Shown here: piece after piece, positions 1-7,129 of the stretch
Position numbering within the stretch: position 1 is the stretch's first letter
Layout of the letters: the number at the start of each line of letters is the position of its first letter
Made by a program: the position numbers and the translations under genes
The notes under the pieces: generated by a model
Seen by the model: only the letters and a program-made list of their open reading frames with translations
What the model was told of the DNA's origin: nothing
The model's database searches: none
Assembly (NCBI GenBank): GCA_021810905.1
Contig: JAJZQH010000004.1
Location: forward strand, 62,001-126,000
Source: a bacterium
GTDB taxonomy: Bacteria; UBA10199; 2-02-FULL-44-16; JAAZCA01
Direction of reading: 5' to 3'
Length of the DNA stretch: 64,000 nt

Positions 1-1177
1 ACTGAGTCCAGCGTTCGGGGTGGAATTTTACCTTTCCCTCTTCAGTGGCGCGGATCGCCTTCTCTGCGAGTGGACGCATGCGCACGAACCACTGGTCCGA
101 TAGCCACGGCTCGATGGTGGTGTGGCAGCGGTAGCAGTGGCCCACGGCGTGCTGGTGTTCCTCCACCTTATCCAGCAGCCCGGCGGCAGTGAGCGCCTCC
201 ACGATCTTCTCGCGGCACGCCTCGCGCGTGAGGCCCGCATAAGTCGCTCCAGCTTCCTCGCTCATCGTGGCATCCTCGCTCATCACGTTGATGCGCGGGA
301 GGTTGTGTCGCTCGCCGATCTGAAAATCGTTCGGGTCGTGGGCGGGCGTCACCTTCACGCAGCCGGTGCCGAATGTGGAGTCGACAAAATCATCCGCAAC
401 GATCGGGATCTGACGGCCTGTTTCCGGCAGCTGCACCATCTTGCCGATGAGATGCGAGTAGCGCTCGTCCTTCGGGTTCACAGCGACTGCGGTATCGCCG
501 AGCAGCGTTTCCGGCCGGGTGGTGGCCACGGTGACGTGGCCCGAGCCGTCGGCAAAGGGATACCGGATGTGCCAGAGGTTTCCCTTTTCGTCCTTGTGAT
601 CCACCTCGTCGTCCGCGAGCGCGGTGCGGCAGCGCGGGCACCAGTTCACGATATACTTGCCGCGGTAGATGAGCCCCTCGTCGTAGAGACGTACGAAGCA
701 CTCGCGTACCGCGGCGGAGAGGCCTTCGTCGAGCGTGAAGCGCGATCGCTCCCAGTCGCAGGAGGCGCCGAGAGCGCGGAGCTGCAAGAGGATCCGGTCG
801 CCGTATTCCTCGCGCCACTTCCAGATGCGCTGGATGAGCGCCTCGCGGCCGATCTCCTGGCGGCGCTTGCCTTCCTTCTTGAGCAGCTCGCGCTCGACCA
901 CGTTCTGGGTGGCAATGCCCGCGTGATCCGTGCCGGGCTGCCACAGCGCCGCAAGCCCCTCCATCCGCTTCCAGCGGATGAGAATGTCCTGCAGGGTGTT
1001 GTTGAGCGCGTGCCCCATGTGCAGGGCGCCGGTGACGTTCGGCGGAGGAATGACGATGCAATAAGTCGGGGCGCTGGGGGAGTCGGGGACATGGAAATGC
1101 CCGCCCTTTTCCCAGACGGAGTACCACTTCGATTCCACGGCCTTGCTGTCGTAAGTCTTGGCGAGTTCTTCCTGCAT
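1..1177 (-). CDS. valS: Valyl-tRNA synthetase, N-terminal part (cut by window edge)
   Basis: Class I aminoacyl-tRNA synthetase that charges tRNA-Val with valine in the cytoplasm. The start is ATG at 1177, preceded on the minus strand by a GAGAGGA ribosome binding site. The protein opens MQEELAKTYDSKAVESKWYS. It carries PPPNVTGALHMGH (HIGH-type ATP motif, HMGH at residues 53-56), then WQPGTDHAGIATQNVVE and the editing-domain stretch TTRPETLLGDTAVAVNP. About 392 codons are visible; the C-terminal half with the KMSKS loop lies left of the window. It reads towards the left edge, behind gpmA on the same strand with about 110 bp between. Identification is secure; only the 3' end is missing. Confidence 0.96.
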   Translation of the reverse strand, partial: MQEELAKTYDSKAVESKWYSVWEKGGHFHVPDSPSAPTYCIVIPPPNVTGALHMGHALNNTLQDILIRWKRMEGLAALWQPGTDHAGIATQNVVERELLKKEGKRRQEIGREALIQRIWKWREEYGDRILLQLRALGASCDWERSRFTLDEGLSAAVRECFVRLYDEGLIYRGKYIVNWCPRCRTALADDEVDHKDEKGNLWHIRYPFADGSGHVTVATTRPETLLGDTAVAVNPKDERYSHLIGKMVQLPETGRQIPIVADDFVDSTFGTGCVKVTPAHDPNDFQIGERHNLPRINVMSEDATMSEEAGATYAGLTREACREKIVEALTAAGLLDKVEEHQHAVGHCYRCHTTIEPWLSDQWFVRMRPLAEKAIRATEEGKVKFHPERWTQ

Positions 1178-1290
1178 GAAAGTTTCCTCTCGGGTAGGTA
1201 CAGGACTTCTAAGAAGGCAGAATATCTATGGAATCTGGGAGGCAGTGTCAATGAGGAAGGGCGTGTCTGCGATCAAGGGAACGTCTAGCC

Positions 1291-2040
1291 TCACCCCTTC
1301 GCCTTGCCCTGGCTGGCTACTGCTGCCTGGGCCTTTTTCACCTCGTCGGGGTCGCCCAGGTAATAGCTGCGGATCGGTTTGAGGGAGTCGTCGAGTTCAT
1401 AGATGAGCGGGATGCCCGTGGGGATGTTGAGCTTGGGGATTTCCTCGTCGGAAATGTTGTCGAGGTGTTTTACGAGTGCGCGGAGGCTGTTGCCGTGCGC
1501 GGCGATGATGATCTTTTTGCCTGCGCGCAGTTCCGGTACGATCATGTCATGCCAGCAGGGGAGGAAGCGCGCGACCGTGTCTTTGAGGCATTCCGTGAGC
1601 GGCAGTTCGTCTGCGGTGAGGGTACGATATCGCGGGTCGCGTCCCGGGCAGCGCTCGTCGTCCTGCTTGAGCGCCGGCGGTGGTACGTCATAGCTGCGCC
1701 GCCAGATCTGCACCTGCTCCTCGCCGAACTTCTCCGCCATCTCGGATTTGTTGAGCCCCTGCAACGCGCCGTAGTGCCTCTCGTTGAGCCGCCACGAGAT
1801 CTGCACCGGTATCCACATGAGGTCCATGTTATCCTGCACGATCCAGAGCGTGCGGATCGCGCGCTTGAGCACGGAGGTAAATGCGAGGTCATAGCTGAGC
1901 CCGGCCTCCATGAGCAGCATAGCCGCGCGCTTTGCCTCCTCCACGCCCTTGTCGGAGAGGTCCACGTCAGTCCAGCCAGTGAAGCGGTTCTCCTTGTTCC
2001 AGGTGCTCTCGCCGTGGCGGAGCAGGGTGAGTTTGATCAT
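1291..2040 (-). CDS. gpmA: 2,3-bisphosphoglycerate-dependent phosphoglycerate mutase
   Basis: Glycolytic enzyme interconverting 3- and 2-phosphoglycerate through a phosphohistidine. The 249-residue length is normal for the dPGM family. [10 protein letters not shown] carries the catalytic His9; [12 protein letters not shown] and the second-histidine motif [17 protein letters not shown] are intact. The ATG at 2040 has a GGGGGT ribosome binding site a few bases upstream. The C-terminus ends in an Ala/Lys-rich tail ([15 protein letters not shown]). It lies upstream of valS on the same strand. Confidence 0.96.
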   Translation of the reverse strand: MIKLTLLRHGESTWNKENRFTGWTDVDLSDKGVEEAKRAAMLLMEAGLSYDLAFTSVLKRAIRTLWIVQDNMDLMWIPVQISWRLNERHYGALQGLNKSEMAEKFGEEQVQIWRRSYDVPPPALKQDDERCPGRDPRYRTLTADELPLTECLKDTVARFLPCWHDMIVPELRAGKKIIIAAHGNSLRALVKHLDNISDEEIPKLNIPTGIPLIYELDDSLKPIRSYYLGDPDEVKKAQAAVASQGKAKG

Positions 2041-2171
2041 CTATACCCCCATGTATGCGCAGACAGCGCAGAAAAAAAGGGTGCCAGGCACCAAGACGTA
2101 GACAGTCGCGCACGGGCTGTCAACATCGGGATATCGCGAAAAAAAACGACCGCAATGGCCGCCACTCGATG

Positions 2172-2208
2172 ATAAAAAAGTGCCAGGCAAGGTTACCCAG
2201 CCTGGCAC
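2172..2208 (-). terminator. Rho-independent terminator of the 2229-2774 gene
   Basis: Stem GTGCCAGGC (2180-2188) pairs with GCCTGGCAC (2200-2208) around an 11-nt loop. On the minus strand it is followed by a run of six T (complement of 2174-2179). It sits 20 bp beyond the stop of the minus-strand gene. A second, smaller GTGCC/GGCAC palindrome with a poly-T tract lies at about 2069-2092. Confidence 0.75.
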
Positions 2209-2228
2209 TGATATCGCGGGATCCAGAT

Positions 2229-2774
2229 TTATGGCAACTTCGGCAAGTTTGGTTTGATCTGAGTGCGGTAGAAATGAAAACCGACGCCAATAAGGGCGCC
2301 TGTGCCTAAAATAGCTGTTGATCCAACGTCAGAACATATCCGTTTGAACTTTTCAGAAGTATCTTCTGTCTTCAGTTCATCAATATTGACGCTATAGCTT
2401 TCCCGGTCGTTCGAGATCTGGGCCTTTGTCGTGACCTTGCCGTCCGCGGACTTCTCCTTCCAAATGGCGTCTACCGTGGAGAGGGTACTGTCATTACCAA
2501 TGTGGACTTTGCTGCCGATGCCGAACTGTTCACCTCTTGCGTTTGTAACAGATGCGGGTTCCTCGACTATCAGCGTGCCGGCTGGCAAAGTGATGGGGAC
2601 TCCGTTGACCTCCACGGCATTTGCCACGTGGATTGTCGGAGTGTCACATACCGGGCCATCAGCCGTGTCGTAGCAATCTTTTGGTTCCGTCGATTCCGTG
2701 AGATCCTGTATGTTTCGGGAATCCAACGATTTGAATTCCTGCTCGTTTCCCAGTCGTGGTATTTCTATAGGCAT
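2229..2774 (-). CDS. Hypothetical protein with C-terminal hydrophobic segment (orphan A)
   Basis: I do not recognise this 181-residue protein. The ATG at 2774 is chosen over one at 2807 because it has a strong GGAAGGAGATAGT ribosome binding site. The N-terminal half is polar with two Cys in KDCYDTADGPVCDTP. A middle part (TIHVANAVEVNGVPITLPAGTLIV, given in pieces: IHVANAVEV / VNGVPITLPAG / TLIVEEP) resembles a beta-rich repeat. The C-terminus has one hydrophobic stretch, STAILGTGALIGVGFHF, near residues 155-171, followed by a basic end. No N-terminal signal peptide is visible. Its upstream DNA is homologous to that of the gene at 3986-4297, so the two may be co-regulated. Confidence 0.7.
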   Translation of the reverse strand: MPIEIPRLGNEQEFKSLDSRNIQDLTESTEPKDCYDTADGPVCDTPTIHVANAVEVNGVPITLPAGTLIVEEPASVTNARGEQFGIGSKVHIGNDSTLSTVDAIWKEKSADGKVTTKAQISNDRESYSVNIDELKTEDTSEKFKRICSDVGSTAILGTGALIGVGFHFYRTQIKPNLPKLP

Positions 2775-2819
2775 ACTATCTCCTTCCCCCAAGGAGCCTG
2801 AGCTCATTCTGTCAGCTCG

Positions 2820-2916
2820 TCTCCCCCGTGTACTGACAGTATTATCGGCCGGCAGGGGGGGCGAAGTTGCGTGTGGTGGAAGATTTTTTTATGTTACGCT
2901 AACCAATTGATATTCA
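2820..2916 (-). promoter_or_regulatory. Upstream region of orphan A, homologous to that of orphan B
   Basis: Read on the minus strand, this region shares with 4325-4412 an ordered set of blocks: AATATCAAT, a poly-A patch, CACGCAACTTCG, CCTGC, CCGATAATA and CGGGGGA. CAACTT and GATAAT are 17 bp apart in both, as in a -35/-10 pair. The -35-like box resembles ECF-sigma GAACTT more than TTGACA. Promoter identity is inferred; the similarity is seen directly. Confidence 0.45.
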
Positions 2917-2920
2917 ATGA

Positions 2921-3036
2921 GATGATTCCCCGCAGCTTGCTGCGGGGTTTCCGCCACCCTCTCCCTTGAGGGGAGAGGGAAGGGTGAGGGTGATCGTCGA
3001 TGTTGCCGGTGATACCCCGCGGCTTGCCGCGGAAAG
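2921..3036. repeat. Palindromic intergenic repeats (Ccccgcagc and Ccctctccc types)
   Basis: A perfect palindrome CCCCGCAGC-TT-GCTGCGGGG lies at 2928-2947; the 30 bp at 2921-2950 recur exactly at 8758-8787. Next comes CCCTCTCCC-ttga-GGGGAGAGGG (about 2957-2979), related to the repeats at 48005-48121, then CCGCGGC-tt-GCCGCGG near 3018-3033. No gene is visible here. Confidence 0.75.
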
Positions 3037-3171
3037 CATTCATTGTGATAATTCAAAAGAACGGCCTGGATGTCCTGTTCAGGCCAGGACAATCAGCTTT
3101 TCGTTCATTCGCGACATGAACCTGATTTTACATTGTGCGAATTTCATGCGCTGTGCTAAGAAAAAATAGCT

Positions 3172-3492
3172 ATGACAAAAAAAGAAATTTTGAAGGAGAT
3201 CGAATCCGTAAAAGATCAGCTCGTTCACAAGTACGGCGCTGAACGCGTGATCCTCATCGGTTCCGCGGCATGGGGCGAGGTCGGAAAGGACAGCGATCTG
3301 GATTTTGTCGTGATCAAGGGAGATACCCCGTTTACCGGCCGTGATCGCATGCGGGAAGTGCGACGTTTGGTCCATTCCGACATGCCGGTTGATATCCTTG
3401 TCTATCGCCCGAACGAGTTTGAGGAACGAGATCGGATGGGGGACCCTTTCATCCGACTTGTCCGCACGAGGGGAAAGGTCCTGCATGGCTGA
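3172..3492 (+). CDS. MNT-type nucleotidyltransferase (antitoxin of a MNT/HEPN pair)
   Basis: Small nucleotidyltransferase-fold protein of 106 residues. The family signature is complete: G30-S31 (LIGSAAWGE) followed by D42-x-D44 (KDSDLDFVV) in a GS-x10-DxD arrangement, and a later acidic strand PVDILV. In characterised pairs such as MntA-HepT, MNT proteins AMPylate and silence the partner HEPN ribonuclease. The downstream gene fits that partner: its original ATG (3485) overlaps this stop codon by 8 nt, suggesting translational coupling. The ribosome binding site is weak. Confidence 0.88.
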   Translation: MTKKEILKEIESVKDQLVHKYGAERVILIGSAAWGEVGKDSDLDFVVIKGDTPFTGRDRMREVRRLVHSDMPVDILVYRPNEFEERDRMGDPFIRLVRTRGKVLHG

Positions 3493-3514
3493 TCCGCGCA
3501 TTGTTTCCTAGTGG

Positions 3515-3883
3515 TTGAGCAAAGCTGATGAGGATTTTCAGTTCGCCTGCACGGCGCTGGATGAAGGCAATACCTTCTTCGCCCAGATATGCTTTCATTT
3601 TCAACAGGCCGCTGAAAAATATCTCAAATCGTTCATCATTTCGCACGATCGTGAACTCCGCAAGGTCCATTCACTCATCCACTTGCTGAAATTATGCTGT
3701 CCCATTGACGGCAGACTCTCTGATCTGAGTTCGGCATGCGATCTTCTTGAAGACTATTACATTGAGACGCGATATCCAGTCCATTGGCCTTCTTCTTTCA
3801 CAAAGGTGGATGCGGATGAAGCTCGCCGAGCTGCGGAGACCATAAGAGAACGCATTATGGCGTTGTTGCCTCTCAAACCCTGA
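3515..3883 (+). CDS. HEPN-domain protein (toxin partner), start region interrupted by TAG
   Basis: All-helical HEPN protein, the usual ribonuclease partner of MNT proteins. Family hallmarks include WLSKADEDFQFA at the N-terminus and CFHFQQAAEKYLKSF near residues 26-40. RELRKVH (46-52) is a candidate R-x(4-6)-H nuclease motif. The open frame begins at TTG 3515. In the same frame, ATG 3485 encodes MADPRIVS, then TAG at 3509-3511, then W-L-S-K-A-D. The typical HEPN start is therefore split by an amber codon where a sense codon would be expected. Translation could restart at TTG 3515, or the gene may be inactive. The coding match itself is good; functional status is uncertain. Confidence 0.82.
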   Translation: MSKADEDFQFACTALDEGNTFFAQICFHFQQAAEKYLKSFIISHDRELRKVHSLIHLLKLCCPIDGRLSDLSSACDLLEDYYIETRYPVHWPSSFTKVDADEARRAAETIRERIMALLPLKP

Positions 3884-3907
3884 AAAGAGATCGACTTGAT
3901 CGATAAA

Positions 3908-3932
3908 AAAGGCGGCCGCGAGGGCCGCCTTT
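3908..3932. terminator. Bidirectional terminator between HEPN gene and orphan B
   Basis: AAAGGCGGCC, a short loop, then GGCCGCCTTT; A and T runs on both sides let it serve the convergent genes ending at 3883 (+) and 3986 (-). The same hairpin recurs at 4421-4449. Confidence 0.8.
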
Positions 3933-3985
3933 GATGAAATATCAGGCAATTGTGACCGGCATTGAAGGATGATTTTGTCAGACGA

Positions 3986-4297
3986 TTAAATACTATGATC
4001 ATCACATTCCGTTACAAAAAATTGCAAAAACCTGGTGGCAGGAGCCGAAGGTTCAGACATTATCGAATCGCACAGCTTTTGATCTTCATCTTTATTCCAT
4101 CTGATCACTTTGTTCATATATTCATCTGCGATGCTGTGTTTGGTATCGCATTCCATATCGGTGGACGCAGAGGAACGCGAGGGGCGGCAGCTGACCTCAA
4201 TATTTTCCGGTTCTTTGGATTCAGGCGCGCGGGCAGCTTCACCCGCTTTGAATATATTGCTTATAAATTCGCCGATATTGAATCCGCCGATCGTCAT
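3986..4297 (-). CDS. Hypothetical protein (orphan B)
   Basis: I do not recognise this 103-residue protein. The start is ATG at 4297, with GGAGG about 5 nt upstream; an ORF extension to 4348 lacks such a site. It opens MTIGGFNIGEFISNIFKAG, continues through a Ser/Pro/Glu-rich middle with Cys (IEVSCRPSRSS, DMECDTK) and ends RFLQFFVTECDDHSI. There is no signal peptide or membrane segment. Evidence that it is real: a good ribosome binding site, a terminator beyond its 3' end, and an upstream region homologous to that of the gene at 2229-2774. Confidence 0.6.
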   Translation of the reverse strand: MTIGGFNIGEFISNIFKAGEAARAPESKEPENIEVSCRPSRSSASTDMECDTKHSIADEYMNKVIRWNKDEDQKLCDSIMSEPSAPATRFLQFFVTECDDHSI

Positions 4298-4324
4298 AAC
4301 GACCTCCACTGATCGTATTGTTCC

Positions 4325-4412
4325 CCCGTTCTTTCTTATTATCGGCATGCAGGAGAGCCGAAGTTGCGTGGAATGGATTTTTTTCTAATTTTTGTTAACT
4401 TATTGATATTTA
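4325..4412 (-). promoter_or_regulatory. Upstream region of orphan B, homologous to that of orphan A
   Basis: The minus strand contains AAATATCAATAAGTTAAC, CACGCAACTTCG, GCCGATAATA and AACGGGGGAAC in the same order and nearly the same spacing as upstream of 2774. CAACTT-N17-GATAAT is a promoter candidate. The CGGGGGAACA block also occurs upstream of the NHL gene (49281). Confidence 0.45.
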
Positions 4413-4420
4413 AAGCGATA

Positions 4421-4449
4421 AAAAAGGCGGCCGCGAGGGCCGCCTTTTT
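4421..4449. terminator. Terminator hairpin, second copy
   Basis: AAAAAGGCGGCC (4421-4432) pairs with GGCCGCCTTTTT (4438-4449). It is the same stem as at 3908-3932 and could end leftward transcription from rocD. Confidence 0.7.
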
Positions 4450-4473
4450 GATCTCGTAACTCTTCACGTGCCT

Positions 4474-4659
4474 TGCGTTGGAATTCATTTCAAAACCCTG
4501 CGAAGGGAGGATTGCCCTTCTGGACGCTGGGGAGGGCCTGCCTGTCGGCAGGCAGGGAACTGCGCCGCAGGCGCGGGCAGGGGGGCTCCCCCTCCGAAGT
4601 GTGCGTCCAGAAGGGCAATCCGTACTGAGCGATAGGGTTTTGAAATGAGTTCCAACGCA
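4474..4659. repeat. 186-bp imperfect inverted-repeat element
   Basis: The ends TGCGTTGGAATTCATTTCAA (4474-4493) and its near-perfect complement at 4640-4659 begin a long stem. It continues through AAAACCCT and, after a short mismatch, ATTGCCCTTCTGGACGC (about 4512-4528) against GCGTCCAGAAGGGCAAT (about 4602-4618). The centre holds smaller palindromes such as CCTGCCTG-tcgg-CAGGCAGG. No coding capacity is seen. It resembles a MITE or large palindromic repeat; no target-site duplication is evident. Confidence 0.7.
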
Positions 4660-4696
4660 CCTGAATAGTTACCCGACATCTATCGACGACTTCAGG

Positions 4697-5893
4697 TTAC
4701 TTGCCAATCACCTCCGCGATCGTTTTGACCGCTCCCGCGAGCTCTTCCTTGGTGATCACCAGCGGCGGGGCGAAGCGGATCGTGGTGCCGTGCGTGTCCT
4801 TGGCGAGGATGCCGCGATTCATGAGTTCCAGCGAGAAGGGGCGCGCGGTCTCGTGGAGTTCCAGCCCCGTGAGCAGGCCCTTGCCGCGGATCTCCTTCAC
4901 GCGCTTGTGTGCGATCTTCTTGAGTTCACCGCGGAAGAATTCGCCCAGCTCCGCCGCGCGTTCGGGCAGGTGCTCGTCCACGATCACGTCGAGCGCCGCA
5001 GATGCCACCGCGCATGCGAGCGGGTTGCCGCCGAACGTGGAGCCGTGGTTACCCGGCTCGAACGCGGCCATCATGATCTCGTTGTCCGCGACGATTCCGG
5101 ATACCGGATACACGCCGCCGCCCAGCGCCTTGCCCATCGTGATGATGTCGGGCCGGACACCTTCCCAGTCGGAGCAGAACATGCGGCCCGTGCGGCCGAA
5201 GCCGGTCTGGATCTCGTCGCAGATGAGCAGCACGTTGTGTTTGCGGCAGATCTCCGCGCATTTCTTGAGATAGCCCTCGGACGGGACGAACACGCCCGCC
5301 TCGCCCTGTACCGGTTCCACGAGGAAGGCGACGGTGTTCGCGTCGATGGCGCCTTCGAGCGCATTGGCGTCGTTGTACGGAATGATCTCAAACCCGGGCG
5401 TGAACGGACCGAAGCCGGTGCGGCAATCCGGGTCTGTTGAAAAGCCGACGATCGTCGTCGTGCGGCCGTGAAAATTGCCGTCGCACACGATGATTTTGGC
5501 TTTATCGGCCGGCACATTTTTCTTGTTGTATCCCCAGCGGCGCGCGGCCTTGATAGCCGTCTCCACGGCCTCGGCGCCCGTGTTCATGAGCAGCGCCTTG
5601 TCGTAACGCGTGAGTTTGACGAGCTTGCGGATGAAGGGCCCCATCTGATCGTTGTGAAACGCGCGCGAGGTGAGTGTGAGTCTGTCGGCCTGATCCTTGA
5701 GCGCCCTGATGATCTTCGGGTGCCTGTGCCCCTGGTTGACCGCTGAATACGCGGAGAGCATGTCGATGTAGCGCCTGCCTTCCACGTCCGTCACCCAGAT
5801 CCCTTCTGCCTTTGATATCACGACGGGCAGCGGGTGATAGTTATGCGCGGAAACCTCTTCGACTTCTGCGATGTACTGTTCTGTCTTCGTCAT
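4697..5893 (-). CDS. rocD: Ornithine aminotransferase
   Basis: PLP-dependent class III aminotransferase, 398 residues, the usual family length. It converts ornithine to glutamate-5-semialdehyde (in equilibrium with pyrroline-5-carboxylate). NTGAEAVETAIKAARRWGY binds the cofactor phosphate; LLICDEIQTGFGRTG carries Asp226; ITMGKALGGGVYPVSG carries the Schiff-base Lys255. The ATG at 5893 has a GGAGG site. Together with the proline dehydrogenase and pruA genes just upstream on the same strand it forms an ornithine/proline-to-glutamate pathway. The 5' side is unusual: 13 copies of an 8-bp tandem repeat begin 10 bp before the start codon. Acetylornithine aminotransferase is a less likely alternative. 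Confidence 0.92.
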   Translation of the reverse strand: MTKTEQYIAEVEEVSAHNYHPLPVVISKAEGIWVTDVEGRRYIDMLSAYSAVNQGHRHPKIIRALKDQADRLTLTSRAFHNDQMGPFIRKLVKLTRYDKALLMNTGAEAVETAIKAARRWGYNKKNVPADKAKIIVCDGNFHGRTTTIVGFSTDPDCRTGFGPFTPGFEIIPYNDANALEGAIDANTVAFLVEPVQGEAGVFVPSEGYLKKCAEICRKHNVLLICDEIQTGFGRTGRMFCSDWEGVRPDIITMGKALGGGVYPVSGIVADNEIMMAAFEPGNHGSTFGGNPLACAVASAALDVIVDEHLPERAAELGEFFRGELKKIAHKRVKEIRGKGLLTGLELHETARPFSLELMNRGILAKDTHGTTIRFAPPLVITKEELAGAVKTIAEVIGK

Positions 5894-5902
5894 TGTTCCT
5901 CC

Positions 5903-6006
5903 GTTGGTACGTTGGTACGTTGGTACGTTGGTACGTTGGTACGTTGGTACGTTGGTACGTTGGTACGTTGGTACGTTGGTACGTTGGTACGTTGGTACGT
6001 TGGTAC
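5903..6006. repeat. Tandem repeat, 13 x 8 bp (GTTGGTAC) upstream of rocD
   Basis: Thirteen perfect, uninterrupted copies of GTTGGTAC lie directly upstream of the rocD ribosome binding site (minus-strand unit GTACCAAC). Unit number could change by slippage and alter the leader or promoter spacing. Predicted reading frames made of WYVGTLVR repeats here are artefacts. Confidence 0.97.
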
Positions 6007-6040
6007 GTTTAATTGTGACCCCGGACTATACCAGTTTTTT

Positions 6041-6076
6041 ACTAACGTACCAAAGTACTAACGCACCAACGTACCA
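6041..6076. repeat. Degenerate inverted copies of the 8-bp repeat
   Basis: TAACGTACC, AAGTACTAACGCACC and AACGTACC are diverged copies of the repeat in the opposite orientation, 35 bp beyond the perfect array. The two blocks could fold into a long cruciform between rocD and the proline dehydrogenase gene. Confidence 0.6.
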
Positions 6077-6096
6077 CTTGAATGTGCACAGATATC

Positions 6097-6963
6097 CTAA
6101 CGTACGAACAAGTGTTTCACTACAAACCACGCATTCTCCTTACGCTCGCGAATTCGGCGCAGCATATACGGAAGCCACGCGCGGCCGAACGGTATGTAGA
6201 TCCTCATCCTCCATCCGCTGGCGGCGATGCTGCTCGCCAGTTTACGCCTGATTCCGAGCAGCATCTGGAACTCGAAGCGATCGGGGTTGATTTTTTGCGC
6301 CTTCGCGAATGCTTCGAGCTCTTCGATGAGCGCTTTGTCGTGCGTTGCAATCCCGTGATAGACGCCGGATGTCAAGAGCCGCTTTGCGAGCGATGCGAAT
6401 TCGCGTCTGACCTCGGTCATCTCACGATACGCGATATCGCGCGGCTCCTTGTATGCGCCCTTGCAGAGCCTGATGCCTGCGCCGTGCTCGATGAGCGTAA
6501 GCGCATCTTCGGGCGTTCGCTTGAGCATCGCCTGAAGAGCTACGCCCACGGGGGTGATGCGTGCCTTCTTCGCGCGGATGACCTGATCGACGATCGCCTG
6601 CGTGACGTTCGATCCTTCCATGTCGACCCGTACGAAGCCGTTCATCTCCGCAGCCGCTGATACGATGCGATCGAGATTTGCGGCGCACAGGTCCGGATCG
6701 ATCATGAGGCCGATCTGGGAGAGCTTGACCGATACGTTGCGGTCGAGGTTCCGTTCCTTCAGCGCCTTTAATATAATGATATACTGATCGGTGGCGCGCT
6801 GCGCCTCCGACGCGCTCGTGACGTTCTCGCCCAGGTGATCTACGGTTGTTGCGAACCCCTGCGTCTTGAGTCTTGATGCTACCGCAAGCGCCTCTGCGAG
6901 CGTGGTGCCAGCGATGAAGCGGCGGGCAAATGGAGCGAGCAGGGAAGAGAGGAGGGTGCCCAT
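6097..6963 (-). CDS. Proline dehydrogenase (monofunctional, FAD-dependent)
   Basis: TIM-barrel flavoenzyme oxidising proline to pyrroline-5-carboxylate. Diagnostic stretches are NVSVKLSQIGL, GFVRVDMEGS, RLCKGAYKEP, GIATHD, FEFQMLLGIR and YIPFGRAWLPYMLRRIRER, together covering the FAD and substrate sites. Length 288 residues from ATG 6963. A longer frame to 7023 would translate the dispersed palindrome (LHPRSTSPSPSLQRRG), so it is rejected. The only ribosome binding site for ATG 6963, AAGGAGGGGA, is itself one arm of that palindrome and could be sequestered in its stem. The gene lies between rocD and pruA on the same strand. Confidence 0.93.
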   Translation of the reverse strand: MGTLLSSLLAPFARRFIAGTTLAEALAVASRLKTQGFATTVDHLGENVTSASEAQRATDQYIIILKALKERNLDRNVSVKLSQIGLMIDPDLCAANLDRIVSAAAEMNGFVRVDMEGSNVTQAIVDQVIRAKKARITPVGVALQAMLKRTPEDALTLIEHGAGIRLCKGAYKEPRDIAYREMTEVRREFASLAKRLLTSGVYHGIATHDKALIEELEAFAKAQKINPDRFEFQMLLGIRRKLASSIAASGWRMRIYIPFGRAWLPYMLRRIRERKENAWFVVKHLFVR

Positions 6964-7090
6964 TCCCCTCCTTTGTAAGGAGGGGCTGGGGGAGGTAGAT
7001 CGTGGATGTAAGTCCTTCGTCATAGTAACGGGGGAAAAAAGCGGCGCCTGGATCTACCCTCCCTGACCCTCCCTTACAAAGGGAGGGAAC
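6960..7090. repeat. Dispersed TAGATC-type palindrome (copy 1), split in the centre
   Basis: The arms contain CCCCTCCTTTGTAAGGAGGGG, written in parts as CCCCTCC-TTTGTAA-GGAGGGG (left), and CCCTCCC-TTACAAA-GGGAGGG (right), with inner GGTAGATC and GGATCTACC. About 45 bp of other sequence separates the inner arms, unlike copies at 27285-27372 and 39129-39213. It overlaps the start of the proline dehydrogenase gene and supplies its ribosome binding site. Confidence 0.85.
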
Positions 7091-7129
7091 GTTCTCGGAA
7101 ACGCCCTTTGAAAGGGCGGATGCATCTCA

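Noticed and set aside
122-1288. Plus-strand 388-codon frame
   Set aside because: It is the antisense shadow of valS, whose product is clearly recognisable on the minus strand.
2065-2092. Short GTGCC/GGCAC palindrome as an insertion-sequence end
   Set aside because: Too short and no transposase; it may be a REP or a weak terminator.
5903-6006. CRISPR-like array
   Set aside because: Units are 8 bp, contiguous and without spacers.
5812-6251. Overlapping frames encoding WYVGTLVR repeats
   Set aside because: They are the 8-bp tandem repeat read in all three frames; no start site or composition supports a protein.
6964-7023. N-terminal extension of proline dehydrogenase
   Set aside because: It translates the dispersed palindrome and has no family similarity.
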